Positions 16,986-24,698 of a DNA stretch of 34,848 nucleotides are shown here, piece after piece; position 1 is the stretch's first letter; every line of letters begins with the position of its first letter. Source of the DNA: Deltaproteobacteria bacterium (GTDB lineage Bacteria; Desulfobacterota; BSN033; UBA1163); assembly GCA_016875255.1 (NCBI GenBank), contig VGRU01000009.1:1-34848 (forward strand), given 5' to 3'. Both the position numbers and the translations under genes were made by a program. The notes under the pieces were generated by a model. It made no database searches. It was not told the origin of the DNA and saw only the letters and a list, made by a program, of their open reading frames with translations.

Positions 16986-19900
16986 ATGGCACAAGCAAAA
17001 ATGAGAGGCGACAAGAGTTCGGCATTGGTTGTGGGCGCTGGGATCGCAGGAATGCAGTCGGCGCTTCTTCTGGCAGAGATGGGGAGGAAGGTTTTTCTCC
17101 TCGAACAGGGGCCGGCCATCGGAGGCTATTTTCCTCTTCTTGATAAGACCTTTCCAACGAATTCGTGCGGCGTCTGTTTTATGAGCCCCACTCCTCCGGC
17201 GTTCTGTCCGATCTATGAGTGTCATCTTCACGACAATATTGAACTGTTGCCCTATTCGGAAGTGAAGAAAGTGGAAGGGGCCGCAGGGGATTTTAGGGTT
17301 TCCATCGTCAGGAAACCCAGATGCGTGGACCCGAAGCGATGCACCCTCTGCGAGGCCTGCATCAAAGTCTGTCCGGTGGAGGTGGAGAGGGAATTCGGAG
17401 GCGGCCTGGAGAAGAGAAAGGCGATCTATCTTCCCTATCCGCAGGCGATTCCTCACAGTCTTGTGATTGACCCCAAGACCTGTACTCGATGCGGTGAATG
17501 CGTGAAGGTCTGCGCTCCGGGCGCCATCGATCTTGATATGAAGGAAGAGGAGGAAGCGATCGGGGTAGGGGCCATCCTGCTCGGATTTGGATTTGAACCT
17601 TTCTGGGCACAGAAGAAAGGGGAATACGGATTTGGCCGGTATGAGAATGTGTTGACCAGCATCCAGTTCGAAAGGCTCATCTCCACCTCAAGCCCCACAC
17701 AGGGATTTCCAATCCGGGTCTCCGACAGAAAGAAGATGGAGAGGATTGCTTTTATCCAGTGCGTGGGATCGAGAGACCCTTCCTGCGGTCAGGATCACTG
17801 TTCCACGATCTGCTGCATGTATGCCACCAAGCAGGCGATGATCGCTAAAGAGAGGTCTCCGGGTTTGAATGTCACTTTCTTCTACATGGACATCCGGCCG
17901 ATGGGAAAGGATTACGAACGATATTATGAAAGGGCGAAGACCGAATATGGAATTGAATATATTCGAAGCGCCATCTCAAGCGTCAAGGAACTTCAACAGA
18001 CAAAGAACCTTCTCATCACTTATGTGAAGGAGGATGGGACCTTTGAAGAGAGGGAGTTCGACAGCGTCATCCTCTCCGTGGGATTTACGCCTCCCCAGAA
18101 CATCAAGGATTTAGCGGGGGGGATGGGGCTCCGGTTAAATCCGCAGGGGTTTTGCGAGACCGATGAGTTTCATCCTGCCAAGACCTCGGTCAATGGAATT
18201 TTTGTCGGAGGTGCATTCCGGGGGCCGAGAGACATCCCGGAGACCGTTGTCGAGGGGTCAAGCGCGGCCGCGGCTGCCGCTTCATTCCTTGCTCCGAATT
18301 CCCTCCCCATTTCAAAACAGGAATATCCTGCGGAGGGAGCTTTATCATACGAGGTTCCGAAGATCGGTGTGTTCATCTGCCACTGCGGCGGAGAATTGAA
18401 GGAAAGCCTGTCCATTCCTGAACTGATCGAGGGGGCCAAACAGTTGGGAGAGGTCTCGCATGTGGAAGAGATGGGTCTGGCCTGCCTTCCTGAAGATCTC
18501 AACCAGATCAAAATGAAAATAGGAGAACACGGGATCAACCGGATCGTCATCGCAGGTTGCTCCCATCGGGAGATTCGAAAGACGATGGAGGAGATGGCAA
18601 AGGGAATGGGATTTAATCCCTATCTCATTGAATATGCCAATCTCCGGGAGCAGTGCGCCTTTGTTCATAGAGATCTTCCGAAATTGGCCACGGAGAAGGC
18701 AATGGCTCTCATCAGGATGGCCGTGGAAAGGGCGAGAAGGATTCAACCCATCCGAAAAGGGAGCCAGAAGGTTGAGAAGAGAGGATTGGTGGTGGGCGGA
18801 GGGGCGGCTGGAATCACCGCCTCCCTGCGACTGGCAGAGCAGGGCTATGAGGTCTACCTGATTGAGAAGGAGAAAGATCTGGGTGGGAATCTGAAAGAAT
18901 CCTACTATACCTTGAAGGGATCAAATCCACAGGCCCTTTTGGAGGATCTCATTCAAAAAGTAAAAAGCTACCCTTCTATCCATCCTTATTTCGAAACGGA
19001 GATTGTCGAGTTTGGAAAGAAGAACGGCCATTACAAAACGAAGATTAAACATCCGGATGGAGAAGAATTTATCGACCACGGGGCCCTCATCCTGGCGACC
19101 GGCGGAAAAGAGGTGACTCCGAAGGAATATCTCTACGGCCAGGACCCCAGGGTCATCACACAGAAACAACTGGATAAGGCGATTCACCTCGATGACGGAG
19201 GATTGAAGGAGGTTCGGTCTGCCGTCATGATCCAGTGTGTGGGATCAAGAGATGAGGAACACCCTTATTGCAGCCGCGTCTGCTGCGGTCATGCGATAAA
19301 GAATGCCCTTAAATTGAAAGAGAAAAACCCTCATATGAATGTCTATGTCCTTTACCGGGATGTGAGAACTTACGGGTTCTATGAGACCTATTATTATGAG
19401 GCAAGGGGCAAAGGAGTCGTCTTCATCCGTTACGATCTGGAGAAGAAGCCCAGGGTAACCCTTGAGAATGGTGAGCTTCGTGTCTTGGCCTTTGATCCTG
19501 CGATGGGCGGCGAGGTGAGCCTTCCTGCGGACCGCATCATCCTCAGCGCCGGCATCGAACCGAATGACAACCGGGATCTGGCAAAGATATTTGATGTGGA
19601 TCTTAATCCGGATGGTTTCTTTATGGAGGCCAACCCAAAATCCGCTCCCCTTGATTCGGTGGACCGGGGAAAATTCTTCTGCGGACTCTGCCATTCGCCC
19701 AATTTTATGGAGGATGCCATCTCCCAGGGGAATGCGGCGGCCGCACGGGCAGGGGCGCTCCTTTCGAAAGAGACAGTGGAAGAGAAGGCCTATTTGGCCT
19801 ATGTGATCAAGAGGCTCTGCTGCGGGTGCGGACTCTGTGTGACAGCCTGTCCCTATGGGGCAAGGGTGCTCAATGAAGAGGAAGTGAAAGCAGAGGTGGT

Positions 19901-20018
19901 GGATGCGCTCTGCCAGGGATGCGGCAACTGTGTCGTCGCCTGCAGGAATGCGGCCTCACAGCAAAGAAACTTTGAAAAAGGATTGAATCTGACCGTTCTT
20001 AATGAAGCGATTGATTAA
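16986..20018 (+). CDS. hdrA: Fused double HdrA flavoprotein (1010 aa, two FAD modules)
   Basis: The first half (about 1-450) is a short HdrA: FAD motif GAGIAG near 17, an unusual Cys-rich stretch (SCGVCFMSPTPPAFCPIYEC), and ferredoxin insert CTLCEACIKVCP plus CTRCGECVKVCAPG. The second half (about 450-1010) is a full HdrA: ICHCGGEL, LREQCAFVH, FAD motif GGGAAG near 604, YCSRVCCGH, and C-terminal CCGCGLCVTACP plus CQGCGNCVVACR, but no ferredoxin insert in the middle. Thus it equals the two separate HdrA genes of the first module joined in one chain. Large two-FAD HdrA proteins are known (for example BamE). The start is the first ATG, with AGAGGA upstream. It is followed by mvhD. Confidence 0.92.
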   Translation: MAQAKMRGDKSSALVVGAGIAGMQSALLLAEMGRKVFLLEQGPAIGGYFPLLDKTFPTNSCGVCFMSPTPPAFCPIYECHLHDNIELLPYSEVKKVEGAAGDFRVSIVRKPRCVDPKRCTLCEACIKVCPVEVEREFGGGLEKRKAIYLPYPQAIPHSLVIDPKTCTRCGECVKVCAPGAIDLDMKEEEEAIGVGAILLGFGFEPFWAQKKGEYGFGRYENVLTSIQFERLISTSSPTQGFPIRVSDRKKMERIAFIQCVGSRDPSCGQDHCSTICCMYATKQAMIAKERSPGLNVTFFYMDIRPMGKDYERYYERAKTEYGIEYIRSAISSVKELQQTKNLLITYVKEDGTFEEREFDSVILSVGFTPPQNIKDLAGGMGLRLNPQGFCETDEFHPAKTSVNGIFVGGAFRGPRDIPETVVEGSSAAAAAASFLAPNSLPISKQEYPAEGALSYEVPKIGVFICHCGGELKESLSIPELIEGAKQLGEVSHVEEMGLACLPEDLNQIKMKIGEHGINRIVIAGCSHREIRKTMEEMAKGMGFNPYLIEYANLREQCAFVHRDLPKLATEKAMALIRMAVERARRIQPIRKGSQKVEKRGLVVGGGAAGITASLRLAEQGYEVYLIEKEKDLGGNLKESYYTLKGSNPQALLEDLIQKVKSYPSIHPYFETEIVEFGKKNGHYKTKIKHPDGEEFIDHGALILATGGKEVTPKEYLYGQDPRVITQKQLDKAIHLDDGGLKEVRSAVMIQCVGSRDEEHPYCSRVCCGHAIKNALKLKEKNPHMNVYVLYRDVRTYGFYETYYYEARGKGVVFIRYDLEKKPRVTLENGELRVLAFDPAMGGEVSLPADRIILSAGIEPNDNRDLAKIFDVDLNPDGFFMEANPKSAPLDSVDRGKFFCGLCHSPNFMEDAISQGNAAAARAGALLSKETVEEKAYLAYVIKRLCCGCGLCVTACPYGARVLNEEEVKAEVVDALCQGCGNCVVACRNAASQQRNFEKGLNLTVLNEAID

Positions 20019-20141
20019 ATGGGAAGAGGATAGAGGATCGGCCTTCGGCCTTGAGGGAAGAGGTAAAAGAAAAAGAATTTGCCTCAAGCGAAGCGCTCCT
20101 CAAATGTAATGCTCCTTAAACAAACGACGTAGGAGGTTGAT
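20019..20141 (+). repeat. Intergenic hairpin repeat, GAAGCGCTCCTC family, copy 4
   Basis: Contains GGCCTTCGGCC and AAGCGAAGCGCTCCTCAAA units like those at 8238, 9233 and 13118. It ends with TAGGAGG, which serves mvhD. Confidence 0.55.
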
Positions 20142-20564
20142 ATGGCAGACTTTGAACCGAGGATCGTTGCTTTTCTTTGTCACTGGTGCACCTATACCGG
20201 AGCGGATCTTGCAGGGACCACCCGGCAGCAGTATCCCCCCAATATTCGTGTCATCCATCTGATGTGCTCTGGAGCGGTCGATTCAATTTATGTGCTGAAG
20301 GCCCTGATCGACGGCGCAGATGGCGTGTTGCTCGGAGGATGCCACCCCGGCGACTGCCATTACCAGACCGGCAATTACAAGGCGCGAAGAAGGGTGGCGA
20401 TTCTGAAAGGCATTCTAAACCAGATGGGGTTTACCGAAGATCGCATCTGGTTGAAATGGATCAGCGCCAGTGAGGGAAAACTTTTTGCCGATACCGTGAC
20501 AAAGATGACCGAAGATTTGAGGAAGATGGGACCCAATCCCATGAAACAGTTATGGAACGCCTAA
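20142..20564 (+). CDS. mvhD: MvhD-like iron-sulfur protein (hydrogenase delta subunit family)
   Basis: 140 residues, the standard MvhD length. Cysteines C13, C16, C42, C67 and C72 lie in FLCHWC, HLMCSG and GGCHPGDC, the family pattern for a [2Fe-2S] centre. In methanogens MvhD passes electrons from hydrogenase or formate dehydrogenase to HdrA. No hydrogenase large subunit is in the window, so the donor here is probably the FrhB/FdhB-like protein encoded next. AGGAGG precedes the ATG. Confidence 0.92.
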   Translation: MADFEPRIVAFLCHWCTYTGADLAGTTRQQYPPNIRVIHLMCSGAVDSIYVLKALIDGADGVLLGGCHPGDCHYQTGNYKARRRVAILKGILNQMGFTEDRIWLKWISASEGKLFADTVTKMTEDLRKMGPNPMKQLWNA

Positions 20565-20630
20565 ACGCAAAGCGCATAGCGCATAGGGCATAGCGTTAAG
20601 AAAAGTAGCCGCAGGCTTTAGCCTGCGATC
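20564..20630. repeat. Palindromic intergenic repeat (GCGCATAGCG type), copy 2
   Basis: Contains GCGCATAGCGCATAG and a hairpin GCAGGCTTTAGCCTGC, similar in type to 15264-15312. Confidence 0.5.
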
Positions 20631-20665
20631 AGGCGGATTTAATCATGAAAGGAGAATTTCCAAAG

Positions 20666-21814
20666 ATGGCAAAGCAGACAGTGTTGAAAGTTTCGGGAGG
20701 AAAGACCGAAGAGACCGTTAACGGGTTTCTTAAATCCCTTTTAGAAAAGGGAGTGTTCGAGGCCCTTCTTATTCCCAAGAAGCTTCCTTCCGGAGATGGG
20801 TTTGCTCAAACGTTGATCCACGATCCCGGAAAGATGGATGGCGCGTCTCCGTTTTCACTGACCATACCGGTTCAATCCGCAAGGGTTGCCTCCAATCTCT
20901 CTATAAAGAATTTAAACAAGAAAGTCGCTGCCGTATTGAAGACCTGTGAGATCAGGGCCGTTGTTGAGCTGGCCAAATTTCTTCAGGTAAAACTGGAGAA
21001 CCTCTTTGTCATCGGCATCGACTGTCCGGGAACATTTGAAGTAACGGACTACTCGAAGATGGTTCAAGAGGGAAAGGAAGGCGGAAAACTGGAATCAGAT
21101 TTATTTAAAAGCATGGAGAAGGGGGCGCCCGTAGCTCCACAGGGATTTGCTTTCCGACCTGCCTGCCAGATGTGTGAATTTCCTGTTCCAAAGGCCGATA
21201 TTCATATTAAGCTCTTTGGCTACAAAACAGATGAAGAGGTCGGGCTTGAGATCGGAGATAAATTAGAAAAAGAGCTGGATGAGAAAGGGCTCCTCTCTGC
21301 TTCAGGAAATGAACCCGCCTCAAGGAACGAGGTGATCAATAAAGTCATTGCTGAGAGAATAAAGAAAAGAGATGCTCTCTTCCAGGAATTCAGCGGGATT
21401 GTCAAGAATCTGCCAGCTTTTCTGGATAAATTTTCGACCTGTATTCGATGTCACAACTGCATGATTTCCTGTCCGATCTGTTATTGCAAGGAGTGCGTCT
21501 TCAGGACAGCCGTGTTTGAGCATGAGGGAGATCAATTCCTGAGATGGGCGGACCGCAAGGGGGGAATCCGGATGCCCACCGACACCCTTATCTTTCATCT
21601 CATCCGGATGACCCATATGGTCACCTCCTGCATTGGGTGCGGGCTCTGCGACAGCGCCTGCCCGAGCAAGCTTCCAGTTGCCACTCTCTTCAGGAGCGTT
21701 GGGGATAAGATCCAGAAGATGTTCAACTATGTTCCCGGAAGAGATGTCAATGAGGTGCCACCGGTCGCCACCTTCAAAGAAGACGAACTGAAAATCGAAT
21801 CAGGAGCGATCTAA
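20666..21814 (+). CDS. FrhB/FdhB-like flavin iron-sulfur oxidoreductase subunit
   Basis: 382 residues from ATG 20666; an ATG seven codons earlier (20645) is possible but contains the ribosome site AAAGGAG. The N-terminal and central parts match the FrhB/FdhB family (coenzyme F420 hydrogenase/dehydrogenase beta), with KTCEIRAVVELAKF and GIDCPGTF near 95-120. The C-terminal half adds ferredoxin motifs: CIRCHNCMISCP with nearby CYCKEC, and CIGCGLCDSACP. In Hdr clusters of non-methanogens such proteins are thought to feed electrons from NAD(P)H, formate or F420H2; the cofactor cannot be told from sequence. Position between mvhD and the TfrB-like gene suggests it is the donor/acceptor module of the complex. 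Confidence 0.85.
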   Translation: MAKQTVLKVSGGKTEETVNGFLKSLLEKGVFEALLIPKKLPSGDGFAQTLIHDPGKMDGASPFSLTIPVQSARVASNLSIKNLNKKVAAVLKTCEIRAVVELAKFLQVKLENLFVIGIDCPGTFEVTDYSKMVQEGKEGGKLESDLFKSMEKGAPVAPQGFAFRPACQMCEFPVPKADIHIKLFGYKTDEEVGLEIGDKLEKELDEKGLLSASGNEPASRNEVINKVIAERIKKRDALFQEFSGIVKNLPAFLDKFSTCIRCHNCMISCPICYCKECVFRTAVFEHEGDQFLRWADRKGGIRMPTDTLIFHLIRMTHMVTSCIGCGLCDSACPSKLPVATLFRSVGDKIQKMFNYVPGRDVNEVPPVATFKEDELKIESGAI

Positions 21815-21865
21815 AAATCCAAATTCCAAAATCCAAATGTCAAAGGAATGTCAAAGCCCAAATTA

Positions 21866-21923
21866 GATTCTGAAACGAGTTCAGAATGACGTTATTGTCA
21901 TGCCGAACTTGATTCGGCATCTC
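21866..21923 (+). repeat. Double-hairpin repeat, copy 3, inside a longer AT-rich foldback
   Basis: Same unit as 10709-10766 with a few changes. It is flanked by mutually complementary AT-rich arms (AAATCCAAATTCC-type sequence from 21813; GGATTTGATTTGGGATTTG to about 21975), making a composite foldback in the gap before the TfrB-like gene. Confidence 0.65.
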
Positions 21924-22018
21924 ATTTGAGCTTTGGATTTGATTTGGGATTTGAACTTTGACATTTGACATTACAACCATTCAGATTTTTAGATAATCCA
22001 TGTTTGAGGGAGACGTCG

Positions 22019-22759
22019 ATGCAAACAGAAGAAATCAAAAAAGAGGACCTGGTTCCCATCTTCATCATGGGGAAGAGGTATGAAGTTCCTGCCTCTCTCA
22101 CCATTCAGAAGGCGATGGAGTATGCTGGATACCAACTGATCCGGGGATGCGGATGCCGCGGAGGGATATGTGGAGCCTGCGGGACGGTCTACCGATTTCT
22201 AGGAAGTTATAAGATCGAGGTGGGGCTGGCCTGCCAAACCGTTGTCCAGCCCGACATGTATCTTGCCCAGATCCCCTTCTTCCCGGCTACCAAGAGTGTC
22301 TATGACATCGAAAAGGTCAAGCCTGCGATCGAGACACTGGTCAAACATTATCCTGAACTCCTCCGGTGTCTCCAGTGTAATACCTGCACCAAATCCTGCC
22401 CGATGGACATCGAGGTGATGGATTATATCGCTGCGGGAATGAGAGGGGATATCGCCAGATTGGCAGAGCTCTCTTTTGACTGCGTGATGTGTGGTCTCTG
22501 TACTTCAAGGTGCCCTGCAGAGATCTGTCAATATAACATTGCCATCCTGGGAAGGCGGCTATACGGAAAGTACGTTGCGCCCAGAGCGGAACATCTGGCC
22601 TCCATGGTCAAAGAGGTTGAGAAAGGGAAATACGAGCAGATGCTCCGTCAGTTGATGGATACGGATGAGGAGACATTAAAGAACCTTTATACCGCAAGAG
22701 AGATCGAGCCAGAGCAGGGGGACGAAGATTGGACCCCAAAGGATAAAACTTATCTGTAA
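22019..22759 (+). CDS. TfrB/SdhB-like iron-sulfur protein of a soluble fumarate reductase
   Basis: 246 residues from the ATG with GAGGGAGA upstream. The N-terminal plant-ferredoxin-like domain has a [2Fe-2S] motif CRGGICGAC (C46, C51, C54) and C72 in LACQT, as in SdhB/FrdB. Then come two CxxCxxCxxxCP motifs, C117/C120/C123/C127 and C155/C158/C161/C165, predicting two [4Fe-4S] clusters. Ordinary SdhB has one [4Fe-4S] and one [3Fe-4S]; the two-cluster pattern is that of the N-terminal half of methanogen thiol:fumarate reductase TfrB. The HdrB-like C-terminal half of TfrB is absent here but separate HdrB genes lie upstream. No membrane anchor genes (sdhC/D) are nearby. Confidence 0.85.
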   Translation: MQTEEIKKEDLVPIFIMGKRYEVPASLTIQKAMEYAGYQLIRGCGCRGGICGACGTVYRFLGSYKIEVGLACQTVVQPDMYLAQIPFFPATKSVYDIEKVKPAIETLVKHYPELLRCLQCNTCTKSCPMDIEVMDYIAAGMRGDIARLAELSFDCVMCGLCTSRCPAEICQYNIAILGRRLYGKYVAPRAEHLASMVKEVEKGKYEQMLRQLMDTDEETLKNLYTAREIEPEQGDEDWTPKDKTYL

Positions 22760-22766
22760 AGATCAT

Positions 22767-22880
22767 TGCAAATTGTAAAATGTAAATTACAAATTGAAAA
22801 ATGGGGGCCGCTTAAAAGAAGATTATGAGAAATTTTACATTTTGCATTGCTAAATTTGCAATTTGCACTGTTATTTTGGA
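22767..22880. repeat. AT-rich foldback repeat before the TfrA-like gene
   Basis: Arms around ATTGCAAATTGTAAAATG and CATTTTGCATTGCTAAATT are imperfectly complementary around a GC-richer centre. No coding content. Confidence 0.5.
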
Positions 22881-22886
22881 GGAATT

Positions 22887-24560
22887 ATGCCGTATACAAG
22901 CGAGTTAAATGAGTTGATCAAGAAGGTTGAGGCAACGCGCCCCGGCAGGGTGGAAGCCAAGAGAAGAGGGGCAGAGTTTCCTTTGCTTACTTTGAAAGAA
23001 AGGGAGGAACGGCTAAAAAAGTATCATCCCGATTTCAAAAAAGGTTCACGAACGGAGATTCGTGTGGGTGTCAATAAGGGTTATTCGATCTCCCCGGAAA
23101 TTGTTCATCTTCTCGAAGCCAAAAGTCGTGTCAACCCTGATGTGATTGATCTGAATAAAATCGCTTATGAAACCGATATCCTTATTCTCGGCGGAGGAGG
23201 CGCGGGAACGGCCGCTGCGTTGACCGCGCAGGAAAATGGAGTTAAGGCCCTGATCGCCACCAAATTGAGGCACGGGGATGCCAATACGATGATGGCGGAG
23301 GGCGGCATCCAGGGAGCCACGAAGGGAACGAAAGACTCTCCCTATTACCACTACCTCGATGTTTTGGGGGGAGGGCATTTTAAAAATGTTCCGGAGCTTG
23401 CCTATACCCTTGTCACGGAGGCTCCAAAGGTCCTGGCGTGGTTGGAAAATTTGGGGTGTATGCTGACGAAATTACCGGAAGGGCATCTGAAGTCACTTCA
23501 TGGGGGCGGTACATGCCGGAAGCGGATGCATTACGCTGCCGATATTACCGGCGCCGAGATCATGAGAACCCTGAGAGATGAGGCAAAAAACCGGGCAGAA
23601 GACATTAAGGTTCTGGAATTTTCGCCGGCTGTGGAACTGATCTTGAATGAACACGGCCATTGTGCGGGGGCGGTGCTTTATAACCTGGAAACGGAAGAAT
23701 ATTTCATCGTAAAGGCGAAAGCGGTGATTATGGCTACGGGAGGTTCGGGAAGACTTCATATTCAGGGATTCATGACCACCAACCATTACGGTGCGACCGG
23801 GGATGGTTTGGTCATGGGTTATCGGGCAGGGGTAAAGTTATGTTTTCTCCATACCGTCCAGTACCATCCAACCGGTGCGGTCTTCCCTGAACAAGCAGAG
23901 GGTCTCCTGATCACAGAGAAGTTCAGAGGGGCAGGAGCCAATGTGCTCAACATTGATGGCGAACAATTCGTCAACGAACGGGAACCGAGAGATGTGGAAT
24001 CCGCCTCGTTCATTAGAGAGTGTGATGAGGTTGGAAAGGGAATCCTGACGCCTACGGGTAAGTTGGGCATCTGGCTTGATTCTCCGATGATCGACATCCT
24101 GATGGGGGAAGGGGCGGTGAAGCGGGAATTCCCGGGCAAATTTATTTTGTTTAAGCGATTCGGGATCGATATTTCAAAGGATCCCATGCTGGTTTATCCC
24201 ACGCTTCATTACCAGAACGGAGGCCTGGAATATAACAGCCTTTGCGAAACATCCGTCCCGGGATTTTTCGCTGCGGGCGAAGTTTCGGGTGGAGTCCATG
24301 GAGAAAATCGTTTAATGGGGAATTCGCTTCTTGACGTCACGGTCTTCGGCAGGATTGCGGGAGTAAGTGCATCGCTCTATACGAAAGACAAAGCGAAAGA
24401 AGGAAAATTGAACCTGGACCATGTCCGAAGATATCATAAAGAACTGGAAGAGGCAGGAATCGTCACAGACCGTGTAGCTCCCATGCTCCTTCCGGATTAC
24501 TCCAATCCCAAAGTCCGGGAGCGTCAATTGACCGCCCATTATGTAGGCACAATACGGTAA
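22887..24560 (+). CDS. TfrA/SdhA-like soluble fumarate reductase flavoprotein
   Basis: 557 residues from the ATG with GGAGGAATT upstream. The FAD motif GGGGAG is at 102-107, after a ~95-residue N-terminal extension not seen in standard SdhA/FrdA. ANTMMAEGG (132-140) aligns with the SHTVAAEGG region of FrdA, but Asn133 replaces the His that binds FAD covalently, so FAD is predicted non-covalent as in TfrA and NadB. Catalytic-region motifs remain: YHPTGAV, NEREPRDVE and HGENRLMGNSLLD. It should interconvert fumarate and succinate with the iron-sulfur protein encoded just upstream. L-aspartate oxidase is unlikely given the partner. It ends the Hdr gene run. Confidence 0.85.
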   Translation: MPYTSELNELIKKVEATRPGRVEAKRRGAEFPLLTLKEREERLKKYHPDFKKGSRTEIRVGVNKGYSISPEIVHLLEAKSRVNPDVIDLNKIAYETDILILGGGGAGTAAALTAQENGVKALIATKLRHGDANTMMAEGGIQGATKGTKDSPYYHYLDVLGGGHFKNVPELAYTLVTEAPKVLAWLENLGCMLTKLPEGHLKSLHGGGTCRKRMHYAADITGAEIMRTLRDEAKNRAEDIKVLEFSPAVELILNEHGHCAGAVLYNLETEEYFIVKAKAVIMATGGSGRLHIQGFMTTNHYGATGDGLVMGYRAGVKLCFLHTVQYHPTGAVFPEQAEGLLITEKFRGAGANVLNIDGEQFVNEREPRDVESASFIRECDEVGKGILTPTGKLGIWLDSPMIDILMGEGAVKREFPGKFILFKRFGIDISKDPMLVYPTLHYQNGGLEYNSLCETSVPGFFAAGEVSGGVHGENRLMGNSLLDVTVFGRIAGVSASLYTKDKAKEGKLNLDHVRRYHKELEEAGIVTDRVAPMLLPDYSNPKVRERQLTAHYVGTIR

Positions 24561-24611
24561 GCTTCTGTTACGTAATTATAAGTGGCTTTTTATAAAAAGG
24601 AAGCTTCTTTT

Positions 24612-24680
24612 TCCTCCCTTTGGCAAAGCCTGCCTGCCGGTAGGCAGGGGAGGTTAGGAGGGATTTTACAAAGAATTTTA
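24612..24680. repeat. Remnant of the CTAAAGTG MITE family
   Basis: CTCCCTTTGGCAAAG and AGGTTAGGAGGGATTTTAC match the reverse complement of internal parts of the element at 10480-10652, with an added hairpin CCTGCCTGCCGGTAGGCAGG. The ends are degraded. Confidence 0.5.
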
Positions 24681-24698
24681 AACAACTAGATTAATATA

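Noticed and set aside
18345..19694. Long minus-strand open frames inside the fused hdrA
   Set aside because: Shadows of a strongly coding plus-strand gene with clear domain motifs; no family resemblance.
20666..21814. FrhB-like gene as proof of coenzyme F420 use
   Set aside because: The family also serves formate dehydrogenases and NAD(P)H-linked Hdr systems in organisms without F420; cofactor not inferable.
22887..24560. Flavoprotein as L-aspartate oxidase (NadB)
   Set aside because: It lacks covalent-FAD histidine like NadB, but it follows a TfrB/SdhB-like iron-sulfur subunit and an Hdr cluster, which fits fumarate reductase better.
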